From Aurifilum marmelostoma (lineage: Eukaryota; Ascomycota; Sordariomycetes; Diaporthales; Cryphonectriaceae): a DNA stretch of 64,000 bases. The position numbers and the translations under genes were made by a program. This document shows, in pieces, positions 11,465 to 21,216 of this stretch. The stretch lies in contig JAMXSV010000019.1 in NCBI GenBank assembly GCA_027559495.1, positions 372,001-436,000 on the forward strand. The letters are read 5' to 3'. How positions within the stretch are numbered: the stretch's first letter is position 1; every line of letters begins with the position of its first letter. The notes under the pieces are model-generated. The model saw only the letters and a program-made list of their open reading frames with translations, was not told the DNA's origin and made no database searches.

Positions 11465-12637
11465 ATGGCCCCGGCAGCAACAACTCGACTTCGGTCCAGG
11501 TCCTCGGTGGAGCACATCTTCCAGCTCGTCGAGGACCTCGAGGACGACCAGCTGCAGGACCTCCTCCTCGAGATCAACAGCACCGGCGACAATATCCAGG
11601 TCGCAAAGGGCGTCGAGCTCTTCGAGGAGGAGCAGAGGCGCCGCCAGCAGCTCGCCAACAAGACCCTCCGCCCGACGCCGTCCTTTCTCGACCAGCCCCA
11701 CGAGCCCCGGGACTGGCCGCGCCAGAAGCCCAGGCCCGTCAGCGGCTCCCAGTGGCGCGGCAACATGCGCATCGTCTCCACGCCCTACGCCAACGTCAAG
11801 CGCCACCAGACCGAGCCCATCAGCCCGCCCCTGACCGCCAGCCCGCCAGCCAGCCCGCCCCTGAGCCCGCCCGGGAATGCCCTGGCCTACGGCAGCCCCA
11901 GGAGGAGCGTCACGGCACCGATGCTCAAGACGGAGGTGGCCCGGGTCGACGTCCAGCCGGTGGCCACGCTCGACAGCCCCGTCAGCCCGCCACGGAGCAC
12001 CGACGACGATGACGACGAGAGCCAGTATGGGGATGAGGAGGAGGAGGAACAACAACAAGCAACGCGCCCTGCGCCCTCTGATTTCGCCTCCTTCAGCTTC
12101 GGTCGTGACATACAACAACAACAGCAGCAACAACAACAACAAGCCCAGCGACAAGACCGCCCCGTCAGCCCCCGCCAGTCCATCGTCGCTCCCACATCGC
12201 AGCCCCTCGACTTCGGCAGCAGGATAAGCACGAACCCCCTCGCCTCTCTGCACCACCAGCAACAACCCGAGTCCCTCGACGTCCACCGCGACCTGCCCCG
12301 CCCCAACACCTCCATCGGTGGCGCCGGGACTGCCTCCTCCTTCTTCCGCCCCCGCGCCTTCCGCCGCATCAGCAGGCCCACCTTCCTGTCGCCCGTCAAC
12401 GTGTCGGCGCCCGACGACCTGGCGCAGAAGCTCTCCGCGTACCTCAAGGGCGAGATCACGTCGCCGCCGGCGGCAGCGCAGCAGCAGGTCATCTCGCGGC
12501 CTGTCGAGGAGCCTACGTCTTCGCTGGAGGAGATGCTCAAGGAGCCTCTGACGCCCCGGAGCCGGTTCGTGTTTGGACGCGTCGAGAGGGAAGCGCCGAG
12601 TGTCAGTGGAATCTTTGAGGTTCTCACGGAGGGTTAA
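11465..12637 (+). CDS. Hypothetical low-complexity protein with polyQ tract
   Basis: A single-exon gene of 390 codons with a good start context (caaaATGgcc). I do not recognise a catalytic domain. Residues 10-60 form an acidic amphipathic region (SVEHIFQLVEDLEDDQLQD, then EINSTGDNIQVAKGVELF) that looks helical. Residues 65-105 contain a conserved-looking DWPRQKPRP-SGSQWRGNMRIVSTPYANVKRH segment. The rest is proline/serine-rich with repeated SPPxxP units, an acidic DDDDES-EEEEE patch and about ten consecutive glutamines near residue 220. The C-terminal 80 residues (RRISRPTFLSPVNV, LAQKLSAYLKGEI) may be a second short ordered part. Composition suggests a nuclear or cytosolic scaffold, but this is inference. 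The long CT-rich leader suggests regulated expression. Confidence 0.7.
   Translation: MAPAATTRLRSRSSVEHIFQLVEDLEDDQLQDLLLEINSTGDNIQVAKGVELFEEEQRRRQQLANKTLRPTPSFLDQPHEPRDWPRQKPRPVSGSQWRGNMRIVSTPYANVKRHQTEPISPPLTASPPASPPLSPPGNALAYGSPRRSVTAPMLKTEVARVDVQPVATLDSPVSPPRSTDDDDDESQYGDEEEEEQQQATRPAPSDFASFSFGRDIQQQQQQQQQQAQRQDRPVSPRQSIVAPTSQPLDFGSRISTNPLASLHHQQQPESLDVHRDLPRPNTSIGGAGTASSFFRPRAFRRISRPTFLSPVNVSAPDDLAQKLSAYLKGEITSPPAAAQQQVISRPVEEPTSSLEEMLKEPLTPRSRFVFGRVEREAPSVSGIFEVLTEG
12113..12142. repeat. CAA/CAG trinucleotide repeat coding for polyglutamine
   Basis: About ten consecutive CAA/CAG codons inside the 11,465-12,637 gene. Mixed CAA and CAG use will limit slippage compared with a pure tract. 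Confidence 0.85.
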
Positions 12638-12695
12638 GAAATACTAGGAAAGAGAAGGTAGAGAGTAAAGAGACAGCGCACGCACACATAAACGG

Positions 12696-12729
<34 letters not shown>

Positions 12730-13518
12730 AACTTCGGCCCTGGGCTGGTCTTTGAAACGATTCCCCATTTCGTTAAATCCTGTATGGCCTTCTTAATTAT
12801 CCATTGTTATTTTCCTTTTTTTTTTCTGTTGCATTGCACGGCGTTGGAGAGCGGTGGTCACCTTTTTGGAAAGCAGCAGACTCACGAGCTGGCTGGCTGG
12901 AGAGAGAGAGACAAAGAGAAGAAGGCCGAGAAATATCGTCTGTATATCAGCAGTCCGAGCTGCGTTGCCTCGTGCCGAGGGTGGACTTCCTTTTTTTTTT
13001 TTTTTTGTTCTTTATTTTCTTCATTGCGATTCTTTTCTTTGGGCCGAAGGGGAACACTTTTCTCTTTCTGTGTGTGTGTGCCTTGTTTGCTATGACGGGA
13101 CTCGAGTGGATGGATGGGTGTGAGCATCTTTGGAATAGGAGGATGGGGAGGTTCGATGGCAGACGAGACATGTAGGTTTCCTTTGGTATCCTTTTTATTT
13201 TCTGTTTATTTTGTTCTTTTCACCTTCGATGTTTGGCCTGCCTGAAGATAGGCCCCAATTGACCAACTCGAGTGTGGTCTGATATCCATTGACGTGGGAA
13301 ATCTTTTTATTTGTCTGGCCTTGTCAACGTCGTCCAGCCGTGCAAGCTGCTACTTACTGTACATTGATTGCATCGTGAGCCCTTTGGAGCTCCACATTAC
13401 TCGTTCTCAGCACCTGCATGGAATCGTATATGCTTCCTTTTGGCCACTGCTTGTGGTGGTATCATCATCATTTGTTACATATGAACAACAACAATTGCCT
13501 CTACAACATGCTTTATCC
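12638..13518. other. Convergent 3' flanks; no gene seen
   Basis: The region lies between the stop of the polyQ gene and the stop of the minus-strand phosphodiesterase. It contains a (GA)n microsatellite near 12,697-12,727, poly-T runs near 12,821 and 12,990, and a short TG run near 13,070. Open frames across it are fed by these tracts and show no domain. Confidence 0.55.
12697..12727. repeat. (GA)n dinucleotide microsatellite
   Basis: An uninterrupted GA run in the 3' flank of the polyQ gene. Confidence 0.85.
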
Positions 13519-14851
13519 TTATATCCCGTGACCTATGACTTCCAGATTTCCCAGCCCCGTACAAGACTCGGGCGCATTCAAAGGATTGCACCTCGCCGCC
13601 GTCCTCCCTCCCTCGAGAGCCACGACATAGTCCACATCATACCTCGCGCTCATCCCCCAAGCAGGCCAGTCCGTAGAGACCACCTGGGCCCCGCTCCGCA
13701 GCGCCGCGTCCCGCATCCCCGTCACATTCTTGCCCACCACCGTCTCGATGGGTATGTCCGCCCTGGTCCGCACCCAGTACCCCCTCGCCACGTCCTCCCG
13801 GACCGCCGCGACGACCTCGTCCTTCCTCGCGTCGTTGAGCTTGCGGAACGCGCAGTCCGCCTGGCCCGGCGCGGACTGTGTGAACACCACCCTGCCCTCG
13901 AGGCTGGGCCGCCCCTCGACAGACGCGTTGCGCACCACGCCTAGCGTCTTGGGCCCGTCGTCCATGAGGAAGAAGATGCGGCCCCGCGCGGAATCCAGGT
14001 CAGGCCACCCGTGCGCGAGAACCGATTCCTCCAGCGTCAGATCTCCGCGCCGCAGGTCGTCAGGCACGATGAGCTCGCCCAGGGAGAAGACGGACCGCAG
14101 CTCGGCGTCCAGGTCCGCGAGAAGCGCCGTGTCGTTCCAGGAGATGGACCTCGCGCCGCCCAGGTAGCCCAGGTTGGAGTTCACCGTCTTGAACTCGAGC
14201 ATGACCGAGATGGGCACGTGGTCCCTGTGCGCCCTCGACCACGCCCTCAGCCCCTCCAGACACCCCACGAGCGAGTAGCACGTCGTGCCCACGTCCTTGT
14301 CGGCGACGTGCATGACCTTGGCGCCGGGCCGCTGCATCTCTTCCTCCGGCGGGTAGGCCACGCCCGACAGGCGGCGGATCACGGGGTGCGCGTAGTTGCC
14401 GCCGTCCGGGTCCGCCCAGATGTCGAGCTCGAAGCTGCGGACGCCCTGGTGCTCGGCCTGGACGGCGAGGGAGGCGTGGGAGTAGTAGTAGTTCTCGGGC
14501 CCGCCGAGGAGGCGGGCGTGCCAGGTTTGCTCGGCCAGGGTGACCTCGCGGTGGTAGCTGTTGTGGGTGCCGATGACCTGGATCTGGTTCATGCGGACCT
14601 TGTTGGGGGTCCAGGTCAGGTTGTTTGTGGTGTAATATGTGGCGGTATCGTCTGGAGTGGTGGTGAAGAGGGAGAGAAGGCCTGGGATGGTGTTAGCAGC
14701 GGGCAAAGCACATGACAGTCTTGACAAAATGAGCTCGGGTTTGTCCAGACTTGCCTTGGTATAGCGAGGCCCAGAAGCCTGCGGCTTGTACCACACGCTG
14801 GTTCAGGAGTGTGTCAGTACCGTTTTTGAATGTTTCTGCCAGCCAAGTTTC
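13519..14851 (-). CDS. Ca2+-dependent PI-PLC-like phosphodiesterase
   Basis: A minus-strand gene of the calcium-dependent phosphoinositide phospholipase C (PI-PLC-C1) family of the TIM-barrel phosphodiesterases. The diagnostic opening is MNQIQVIGTHNSYH (His-Asn-Ser-Tyr active-site turn), followed by EHQGVRSFELDIWADPDGG, where the acidic residues bind metal. KVMHVADKD carries the second catalytic His, and MLEFKTVN, GRIFFLMDD and VVSTDWPAWGMSARYD follow. The main exon is 13,519-14,681. Upstream I infer a 73-nt intron (14,682-14,754) with a GCAAGT donor, a GCTAAC branch site and a CCAG acceptor, i.e. GC-AG class. Splicing it joins a hydrophobic exon (VVQAAGFWASLYQ) to GLLSLF. That exon is open to about 14,851 but contains no ATG, so a further 5' exon is missing from this call. 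Members are often secreted; no signal peptide could be confirmed. Confidence 0.8.
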
Positions 14852-15410
14852 TCATAATTATGTACACACCATGTTTACAGAGACCTCTTGTGTATGTAGT
14901 ATGTGATCAAACCTGGGTCATCAGCCAACCTGACGATGAAACTTCCAAGATCGACCACCTTGTTTGAATGATGATTACCCGTGACATCTTCTGAATCAAA
15001 TGCTGTCTAACAGACGAGGACGCCTTGCAGCGAAATGAACCTGTTCGAGTGAGGGCAATGAGGCTCGCTTCTCTCGAACACGGAACAGGTCTGCTTCAGC
15101 TATTAATCAGTCTTTCAGCTTCGCCGCCCGCCTCCTCTTTTTCTTCCCACATGTCGCAATGGGGTCGAAATGTGGCACAGTTGCACGGGGCGTATTATTG
15201 CTGCACGTGGGGTTTGTTAGTGTGACCGACTTTCCATACCACCCTCGTTTTCCCAACAAAGTAGGTATTCCCGGTGATCACATTCCATAATACCGCCATG
15301 CGCTTTTCTTTTTATAGTTCATGAAGACGTATAAGAAAAAGCATATCTCAGCATATATTGGGCATCTTGTGTGATGTCATATAGTTAAACTATCGTGGCC
15401 ATGGTTCGAG

Positions 15411-15425
15411 CCCCCCCCCCCCCCC
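15411..15425. repeat. Poly-C homopolymer
   Basis: A run of about 15 C residues in intergenic DNA. Confidence 0.8.
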
Positions 15426-16504
15426 GGTGGCCCTGGCCTGAGGCGCCGTAGCAGGAGGATGTGGATTCTCGCGTCAAACCCGGGTACGCCTATTCGTTGC
15501 AACTAAAATAAACGCGGGAGAAACACTACGTGGTTTGAAAAATCGAAGGTGGGCTGCTGCACACCAATTCTCGGGTGATAATAAAATTTTCTTCCTCTGG
15601 AGTGGCACCTGAGCACTCGAACACCATCGATTCTACCGAGACGCGGCGTTTTGGCGACCTTATTCATCTTTTCTGTTCCTCTTCAAGCGACGAGAAACAG
15701 AGGTTGTGACGGAGAGCAAAGCCCTGCCCGCAAGACCAGGCCAGTAGACTTTGAAGGTTGGGCAACGGCGGACCCGTGTGAAGGCTTCTACATCAATATA
15801 ATGACCAGATATGGTGACTTGCACTACGATTCTCCATCCAAAAGACACACAAGACTTTACGGAGCCATTCATCGTGCCTATTTGTGCTATGATGCATGAG
15901 TAAGTGTATTTCTGGTGTCCCCAATGTAGTCCTCGAATAATTACCAGCCCAGATACAGAAAAGCGCCAGGAAGCCACACACATGGGAAGCTGTCAATAAC
16001 CTGGATTCTCTCGCCGGCGCCTGAAAATATTCAGTATTTTGAAGTTAGACCCAGGAGAGGATAGGCTTACACCAAATGGTTGTAGGAAGGACTTGTTCCA
16101 TAGACAAAACCCTCCATTCAGAAACCTGCTCTAGTCGTGCACAATACCAAGGAACAATACTATCGAATTCCAAAACCTCGGCTGCAACTTCAAAAGGCCA
16201 TATTCATGCTGATCCCTAGAGACCAAATGAAGAAAGGCAAGGGAGATTAAAGTCCTGGACCATTGGCAAACCAAGTCAGAAGGATCAGTCGGGCACATTA
16301 TTGCCCAGGAGCACAATACCAACCAGCCCTCAGGACCTAGGCCAGCCTCACAGAAATACCGTTGCCTTGAATTCTGAGCCCACTTCTTGCCGATCCATGA
16401 ACGCTTTCATGTCTTTGATCAGTCCCCTTGAACAGCCTGAATGTATTTGGAATCTAGCAAACAGCTCAAACACCATCCACAGCCTAGCATTAAACTCTTC
16501 TGCA

Positions 16505-16512
16505 TATAAATA
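16505..16512 (+). promoter_or_regulatory. TATA box of the pheromone gene
   Basis: TATAAATA lies 132 nt upstream of the pheromone ATG. It is followed by a CT/CA-rich leader with repeated CATCA, CAACA and CTTC units, as in highly expressed fungal genes. A strong core promoter fits a secreted pheromone precursor. Confidence 0.6.
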
Positions 16513-16636
16513 TACCTGCTATCCCACTCTGTCCAGTCAATCATTGCCATCACCATCAACACCAACAACATCTTCTTATCCATCATCTTGTCTTCTACAA
16601 CTTTCAGCTCTTCAGCTTCCACCTCAAACAACCAAA

Positions 16637-16708
16637 ATGGCCCCCACCAAGACCACTGCTAACTCCTCCATGGGAGTCAACGGCTACTCTTACTGCGTTG
16701 TCATGTAA
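16637..16708 (+). CDS. a-factor-type lipopeptide mating pheromone precursor
   Basis: A 23-codon gene with a good start context (accaaaATGgcc). The peptide begins MAPTKTTANSS and ends NGYSYCVVM. The terminal Cys-Val-Val-Met is a CaaX box: Met favours farnesylation, followed by removal of VVM and carboxyl methylation. Precursors of 23-24 residues ending in YCVVM are known for the Sordariomycete lipopeptide pheromones of Neurospora (mfa-1) and Cryphonectria (Mf2), and the SSMGVNGYSYC core closely resembles the latter as I recall it. The mature peptide would be exported by a Ste6-type ABC transporter and sensed by a Ste3-type receptor. A TATA box lies 132 nt upstream. There is no competing longer gene: the same frame is open upstream only through the leader. 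Such genes are usually missed by automatic annotation because of their size. Confidence 0.85.
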   Translation: MAPTKTTANSSMGVNGYSYCVVM

Positions 16709-17535
16709 GAGGCTTCACCAAGCCTCTTACGGCGCTGCGAAGGACGGAGTTGGAACCCCAAGGACAAGCTGCCCCTCGCAATCCCAGGGACAGCCGAGCC
16801 AGACAAAATCAAAAGACGCGACAATGTGGTCTCCAGACCAAATCACCTCTATGCTGCTCTGAACCCAGCTCCACTTGCAGCGACTATCATCGCAAGGCCT
16901 GCTGCTCGATGGCCACTAGCCACGATAAACAACACCATCAACATTCACATTCCACTTCTTCACTTCTACTACAACCTCGTTGTTCTTCATAAATCGATTA
17001 TTCTCACCTGCCCGGCTCTGAGTTTCATCCTATTAGGGAAAGCTGTGGAGGTAGGATCTGGCTGTGCAGGCGCTGGGCTGTTTGGTCGTGACGACGACTC
17101 ATGCGACCCTGTTCATTTCAAGAGGACTTCTCGGTGCTTGATGGGGAGTTCTCACTAGCATATAGATTGAAATGAAAGATCCTTACGTTCGAATATGCTT
17201 GGCTACAAGTTCGGCATACATTGAGTGTTGTCTATGATTCGCATGTCCCTGTCTTTCGCCCTGCTGGCCTCTCTCTCTTCCCCATTCTCTTTTTTTCTTT
17301 TCCTTTTTTGTGAATTATCGGGAAGCACATATTCAATTCTACTCTTTGAACAGAAAGCTAAAGCCAGTAAAGCCTTGTTCGAAGTTTCCCGATCCAGCCA
17401 ATGCTCAAGCATTCATGATGAGTTCCCTGTCACTGCTCAGTGGCTTCTGTTAAGTACCATACACATTCAAAGCCCTGCTGTCTCAACGACACGGCATAGG
17501 ACACAAAGAAATGGTTATACTCGCGGACTTCTACG
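16709..17535. other. Intergenic; 3' flank of the pheromone gene
   Basis: No gene is supported. The first few hundred bases should be the long 3' UTR usual for a-factor-type pheromone genes. A CT/T-rich tract lies near 17,265-17,310. Confidence 0.5.
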
Positions 17536-19346
17536 TTATCTCTCTACTTGGGCGTCCCCACCCTTTGCATCACCACCTCGTGCCTCGAAACCCTGGCCAG
17601 TCCCACCAACGGCACTACCTCCTTGCCCGTAGAACGTCGGACCAACGCCATTTCCTTGAATCGTAAACTTGCGCAAGAAGTCATCACGGCTGAAGATACT
17701 GCCTCCTGAAGCATTACCACCGATAGCCTGGTCGCCATATGCACCTCCGCCACGGGCATCGCCGCCATAAAGGTCGTTCATCAGTCCGGGGCCACTGGCA
17801 TTCCCGCCGCTGGCAGATCCCCCTAGAGCACGAGCTCCAAGGGCCTCCCCCACCAAGAGCGTTCCCGCCGCGTAAAGCCCCTCTACCCTCCCGGTATGGC
17901 TTTTCCGTGTTCAAGGCACCCACTTCCTTTTGAGGAGAGGGGGGCCTTTCCATGTCACATTGGCTTGGTAGGTCCTTCCATATCTTCAAGAGGAAGTCCG
18001 TCACACGATTGTATCCCTCACTTGCCATGTGCGGGAACCGACAAATGGACTTGTGATCAGTGTCGTTCATCGGATGAGCAACTTGCCCATTGAGGCCTGC
18101 TGAGTCTGCTGGGACGATCTGTTGTCGAAGTTCTTAGCTGGCCGAAAGGAGAAACCCAGGGTGATATGATTGTTCACGGCAATAATTACTCCAGTGTGGT
18201 ATGTGCGTACGATCCGATCCTGGGGAGGATCATATGATAGAGCAAGTCGACTTACCAATTTGGGGAACCCGGCTACACTTGTCTTCCTTGTCTCGCACAA
18301 GCATTCAAATCTAACGGGTGGCTGGATGGACCTGAAAAGTTCCTTGCTGCTTCTCGAATCGCTGTTGAAAGAACTCAACAATTTTGTGAAGTCTTTTGAC
18401 CGTAGGCCTCCGTGTCCTGCAAGCTCGACAAGGTAATCGTTCCAGTCCGCAGTAGTTGTTCCGGAATGTGGCGTGCTCAGAAACAGGACGCCGCAGTATG
18501 TGAGATCAAGGCCGCCATAATTTTGTGGGAAATGGTACAGTCGGATCATGGCCTTTGATTATTTCAATCATCAGTTTTCGGATGTTGTGTTAAGAGTCTT
18601 GTTGCTGAACAACATACTTCACGAAGGACTAATCCCCCCAACGAATGGCATATGAAGATGATGGGTCGTTGCCGTTCCTGATCCGGCGTTAGATTTGGAA
18701 TGTCGAGTCTCTTCTGCCTGTACCAACCTCGGGTGATTTTCGCAGTGAAGACATGGCTAATAAAAGGTCTTGAGACCACTCGGAAAGACTCGAAATATTA
18801 GACTTATCGCTGATAAGTGAGCTGTACCCGAATGTGATGATGCGAGACTGCTTGAAACGCTCGTCGTTTGGTAAGAAGTCTCTCAACCACATGGTCTGAT
18901 GATTGTACGCCCAAGTGTCGAAGGCATTACCATTGAGTCCATGAACAGCACACAGGCTAAATATCATCAGTACACCTCGACATATGATTCCATAAATGGG
19001 GCCCAACGCACTCAATCTTTGCGTTCTCCGCAGAATACAAAACTGTCGGCCCGTTGAACACATCATCGAGATGCCAGTTACCTATTCTACCTTTGTCTAG
19101 TACCTCGTCCTTCATCTCTCTGGATGGGTAAGTTATTGTCCCGACTTTGCTCCTTTGCTGAGGCGCAAGAGTCGTGACGCAGAAGCCATTAGGAACCGAC
19201 TGCCGTTTGAAGAGCTGTTTGAAGGCCTTTCTCCTACCCAGGCCCTTGGGAGAAGCAGCGCTTTGAGAGAGCTCCGCGAAAGCTTCATCTTCGACCTCGC
19301 GTGAGATGCCTGTAACTCTGATAGTCTGAATTGTGTGAGAAAACAT
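17536..19346 (-). CDS. SERAC1-like alpha/beta hydrolase with glycine-rich tail, frameshifted
   Basis: A five-exon minus-strand gene: 19,346-19,012; 18,956-18,728; 18,677-18,618; 18,552-18,256; 18,118-17,536. The introns have donors GTGCGT, GTTGGT, GTATGT and GTAAGT, and all junctions keep frame. The product, about 500 residues, opens with FSHTIQTIRVTGI, then the oxyanion region VHGLNGNAFDTW (about 116-127), the nucleophile elbow CHSLGG (Ser200), VLFLSTPHSGT and a catalytic-His segment DTDHKSICRF (His329). This is the DUF676/SERAC1-like lipase family that fungi use as effector domains in NLR and incompatibility systems (for example SesB). After residue 380 comes a tail of GG(N/D/S)A-xGG repeats to the stop. 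A five-base C run (plus strand 17,847-17,851) puts the tail out of frame; four bases would restore it. So this is either a recent frameshift that truncates the protein or a sequencing error. Confidence 0.8.
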
Positions 19347-19953
19347 GTTGGACACGAGGAGATGGTAGAAAGTTAGAGGATGAATTCGATGGCTAGGACG
19401 ATCGACTCTGTGAGGGTGACATTTTACAGAACGTAGGTGGTAAGGACGGTGGGCAACACAGCCACGTCACCCATCCATGATCCAATAATGCAACGTCGGA
19501 ACAGATTCTGGGTGGTCGGTTGCACGGCCATCCATGTATGTATCTTTGAACGAACGAGGACGCAGACTCAATACGCACTACTGCAACCCGGAGGGAGGTG
19601 GGAGCGGATCACTTTCCTCATACGTTCCGGATTATGGAGGTGAGAGATGTAACTTGTCTCGGCTGCACACTTACCATCACCTGCTTTCGCCATGTCTCAG
19701 CTGACATATGCTGATATAAGCCCTTTGGTTCCATAGACTGCACCATAGACTCCAACCATTGTATCTCAAGAAGCCTTGAATTATCCTGTCTTGAACAGAA
19801 GCTGCGGCTCAAGAAGCCGGGGCTAGATGGGAGGCTGAACCGTTGAAGTGTCATAAATAGTGCGCTGATTGCATCCAGACCTACGAAACGAACAGGTTCC
19901 GTGGTTTGTATTCAAGCAATGTTTTAGATAAAACTTATCTTCTGCCTTTCTCG
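19347..19953. other. Divergent promoter region; no gene seen
   Basis: The region between the hydrolase gene (minus) and the coiled-coil gene (plus). No supported gene; a minus-strand open frame at 19,618-19,854 has no recognisable domain. Confidence 0.45.
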
Positions 19954-20449
19954 ATGAGATCCCCAACAATGTCCACTCTTACAAACAATCGTTCAGATCA
20001 GCCCTGGAGTCCTCAGCCTCAGACCCCTTTTCATGGAAACATGTCCTCAGGAACTTCAAGTCCCAGTCCAGTTGGCCAAATGGTAACAGAGCAGATGATC
20101 CGATGCGGGTAGTTCAGAAAGCTCAAGTTGACAAACCATTAGGTATCACACTTCAATGCGCCCTCCACCGCGGTGACAAACCCCTCCAATGCAGTGACAG
20201 GAAGACCATCCTATGCGGCTGCGCAAGGATCTCTGCCAGAATCTAGCCGACTTCAGTCTCCTATGAACATAAACGACAGCTTGTCTGACCAACGCCGCGC
20301 CAGAGCTCAGAGAGGAACTACAAAAACTAAGGCTAGAGGAGGGAGAGGTCGAGCTCAATTTGGTGCTATCGAGGGTGCGAGAGGCGAAGGTGGTCAGATC
20401 GAGGCGGGGGGAGCTTCATGTTTGGGACGCAGACGCAGAGCAAATGTAA
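19954..20449 (+). CDS. Small coiled-coil protein, probably frameshifted
   Basis: Two exons are suggested: 19,954-20,082 and 20,143-20,449, joined over a 60-nt intron (GTAACA donor, GTTGAC branch, ATTAG acceptor) in phase 0. The N-terminal part is Ser/Pro/Gln-rich and disordered (SDQPWSPQPQTPFHG). From about 20,300 a charged heptad-like stretch (PELREELQKLRLEEGEV, then LSRVREAKVV) ends at TAA 20,447-20,449, but it lies in a different frame from the preceding codons. Either a small indel near 20,299 or an unrecognised intron separates them; the unshifted frame reads on as an Arg/Gly-rich peptide to 20,496. The family is unknown. Its position, divergent from the hydrolase and beside a glycine-rich gene, suggests the accessory group described there. 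Confidence 0.4.
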
Positions 20450-20680
20450 GAGGGGGGCGGAGCGCTCGGAGGAGGGGGGTTTGGAGCTGGTGTTGAAAGT
20501 GGTGGCGCGCATGGAGGCACCGCTCAAGTTGACAAGGCAGACTGCTGCTGCATCATACTGTGAACTGTTTATCCCCGTGTGCTCGTTCGTCCGACAGTGA
20601 ATGCGACAAGATACCATGCAACCGTCGGATATAATCTTGAAATCCCGAAGATTTTGAAGCCTGAACAGTCAGACCTACGC

Positions 20681-21216
20681 CTATTGGCTTTTCCTCCCAC
20701 GCCACATTTTATGGAAAGAGTTTGGCATGCTTTGTGCCGCACTACCGCCGAGCCCGATACCACCTTGCACAACATGCCCATACACTTTCCCTCCATATCC
20801 CTTGCCTCCTTTAGCAGTGGAGTCACCAAAAGCATGGCCTCCAATACCGGGTCCGCCTTCGGCACCATTGCCCCGCGCATCACCACCTCGTCCCGCTCCT
20901 CCTCGACTTTGCTTTCCTTTGGCGGTGCCACCGATGCCATAGGCCCCAATATCTGTTGAATTCTCACCCTGACCATCTCCTCCGATGCAAGGATTGTTGC
21001 AGATGCCATCTGTGGCAGCGCTTGGTCTCTCGGATTGCGCACTGCCTGCTCCGCCTGCGCCACCTTCAGCAAAGTCACTTGTTGTTTCTCCGTTTGCATC
21101 TTTCCCGTCCTTCCATTCCTCAGTCTCAGCCCTTGACTGTATTCTCTACTATCCACGCCCAGAACCAATGTGCCATTGCTCAGCGTTATTGGTGTTCCAA
21201 GTGCTTTAAAACTCAA
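20681..21216 (-). CDS. Glycine-rich repeat protein, 5' structure unresolved
   Basis: The minus strand codes for a glycine-rich protein ending at TAG 20,681-20,683. From about 21,135 downward the frame reads GGAGGAGSAQ, then IGGDGQGEN, IGAYGIGGTAKG, RGGAGRGGDARGNGAEGG, PGIGGHAFGD, STAKGGKGYGGKVYG and VQGGIGLGGSA. The unit is GG-x-A-x-GG, as in the tail of the hydrolase at 17.5 kb. Upstream, a second frame (21,216 to about 21,140) reads LGTPITLSNGTLVLGV, which resembles the short beta repeats in fungal surface proteins. A stop separates the two frames, so either an intron or a frameshift lies near 21,140. No start codon can be chosen with confidence. Function unknown. Confidence 0.45.

Larger units (their letters stand above)
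14852..16636. other. Intergenic; unresolved first exon of the phosphodiesterase and pheromone promoter
   Basis: The first several hundred bases probably include the first exon and promoter of the minus-strand phosphodiesterase, which I could not place. A poly-C run lies near 15,411-15,425. No other gene is supported. The right end (about 16,480-16,636) is the promoter and leader of the pheromone gene. Confidence 0.5.

Noticed and set aside
14011..14715. Plus-strand frame of 234 codons opposite the phosphodiesterase
   Set aside because: Val/Gly/His-rich antisense shadow of a GC-rich exon with recognised catalytic motifs on the other strand.
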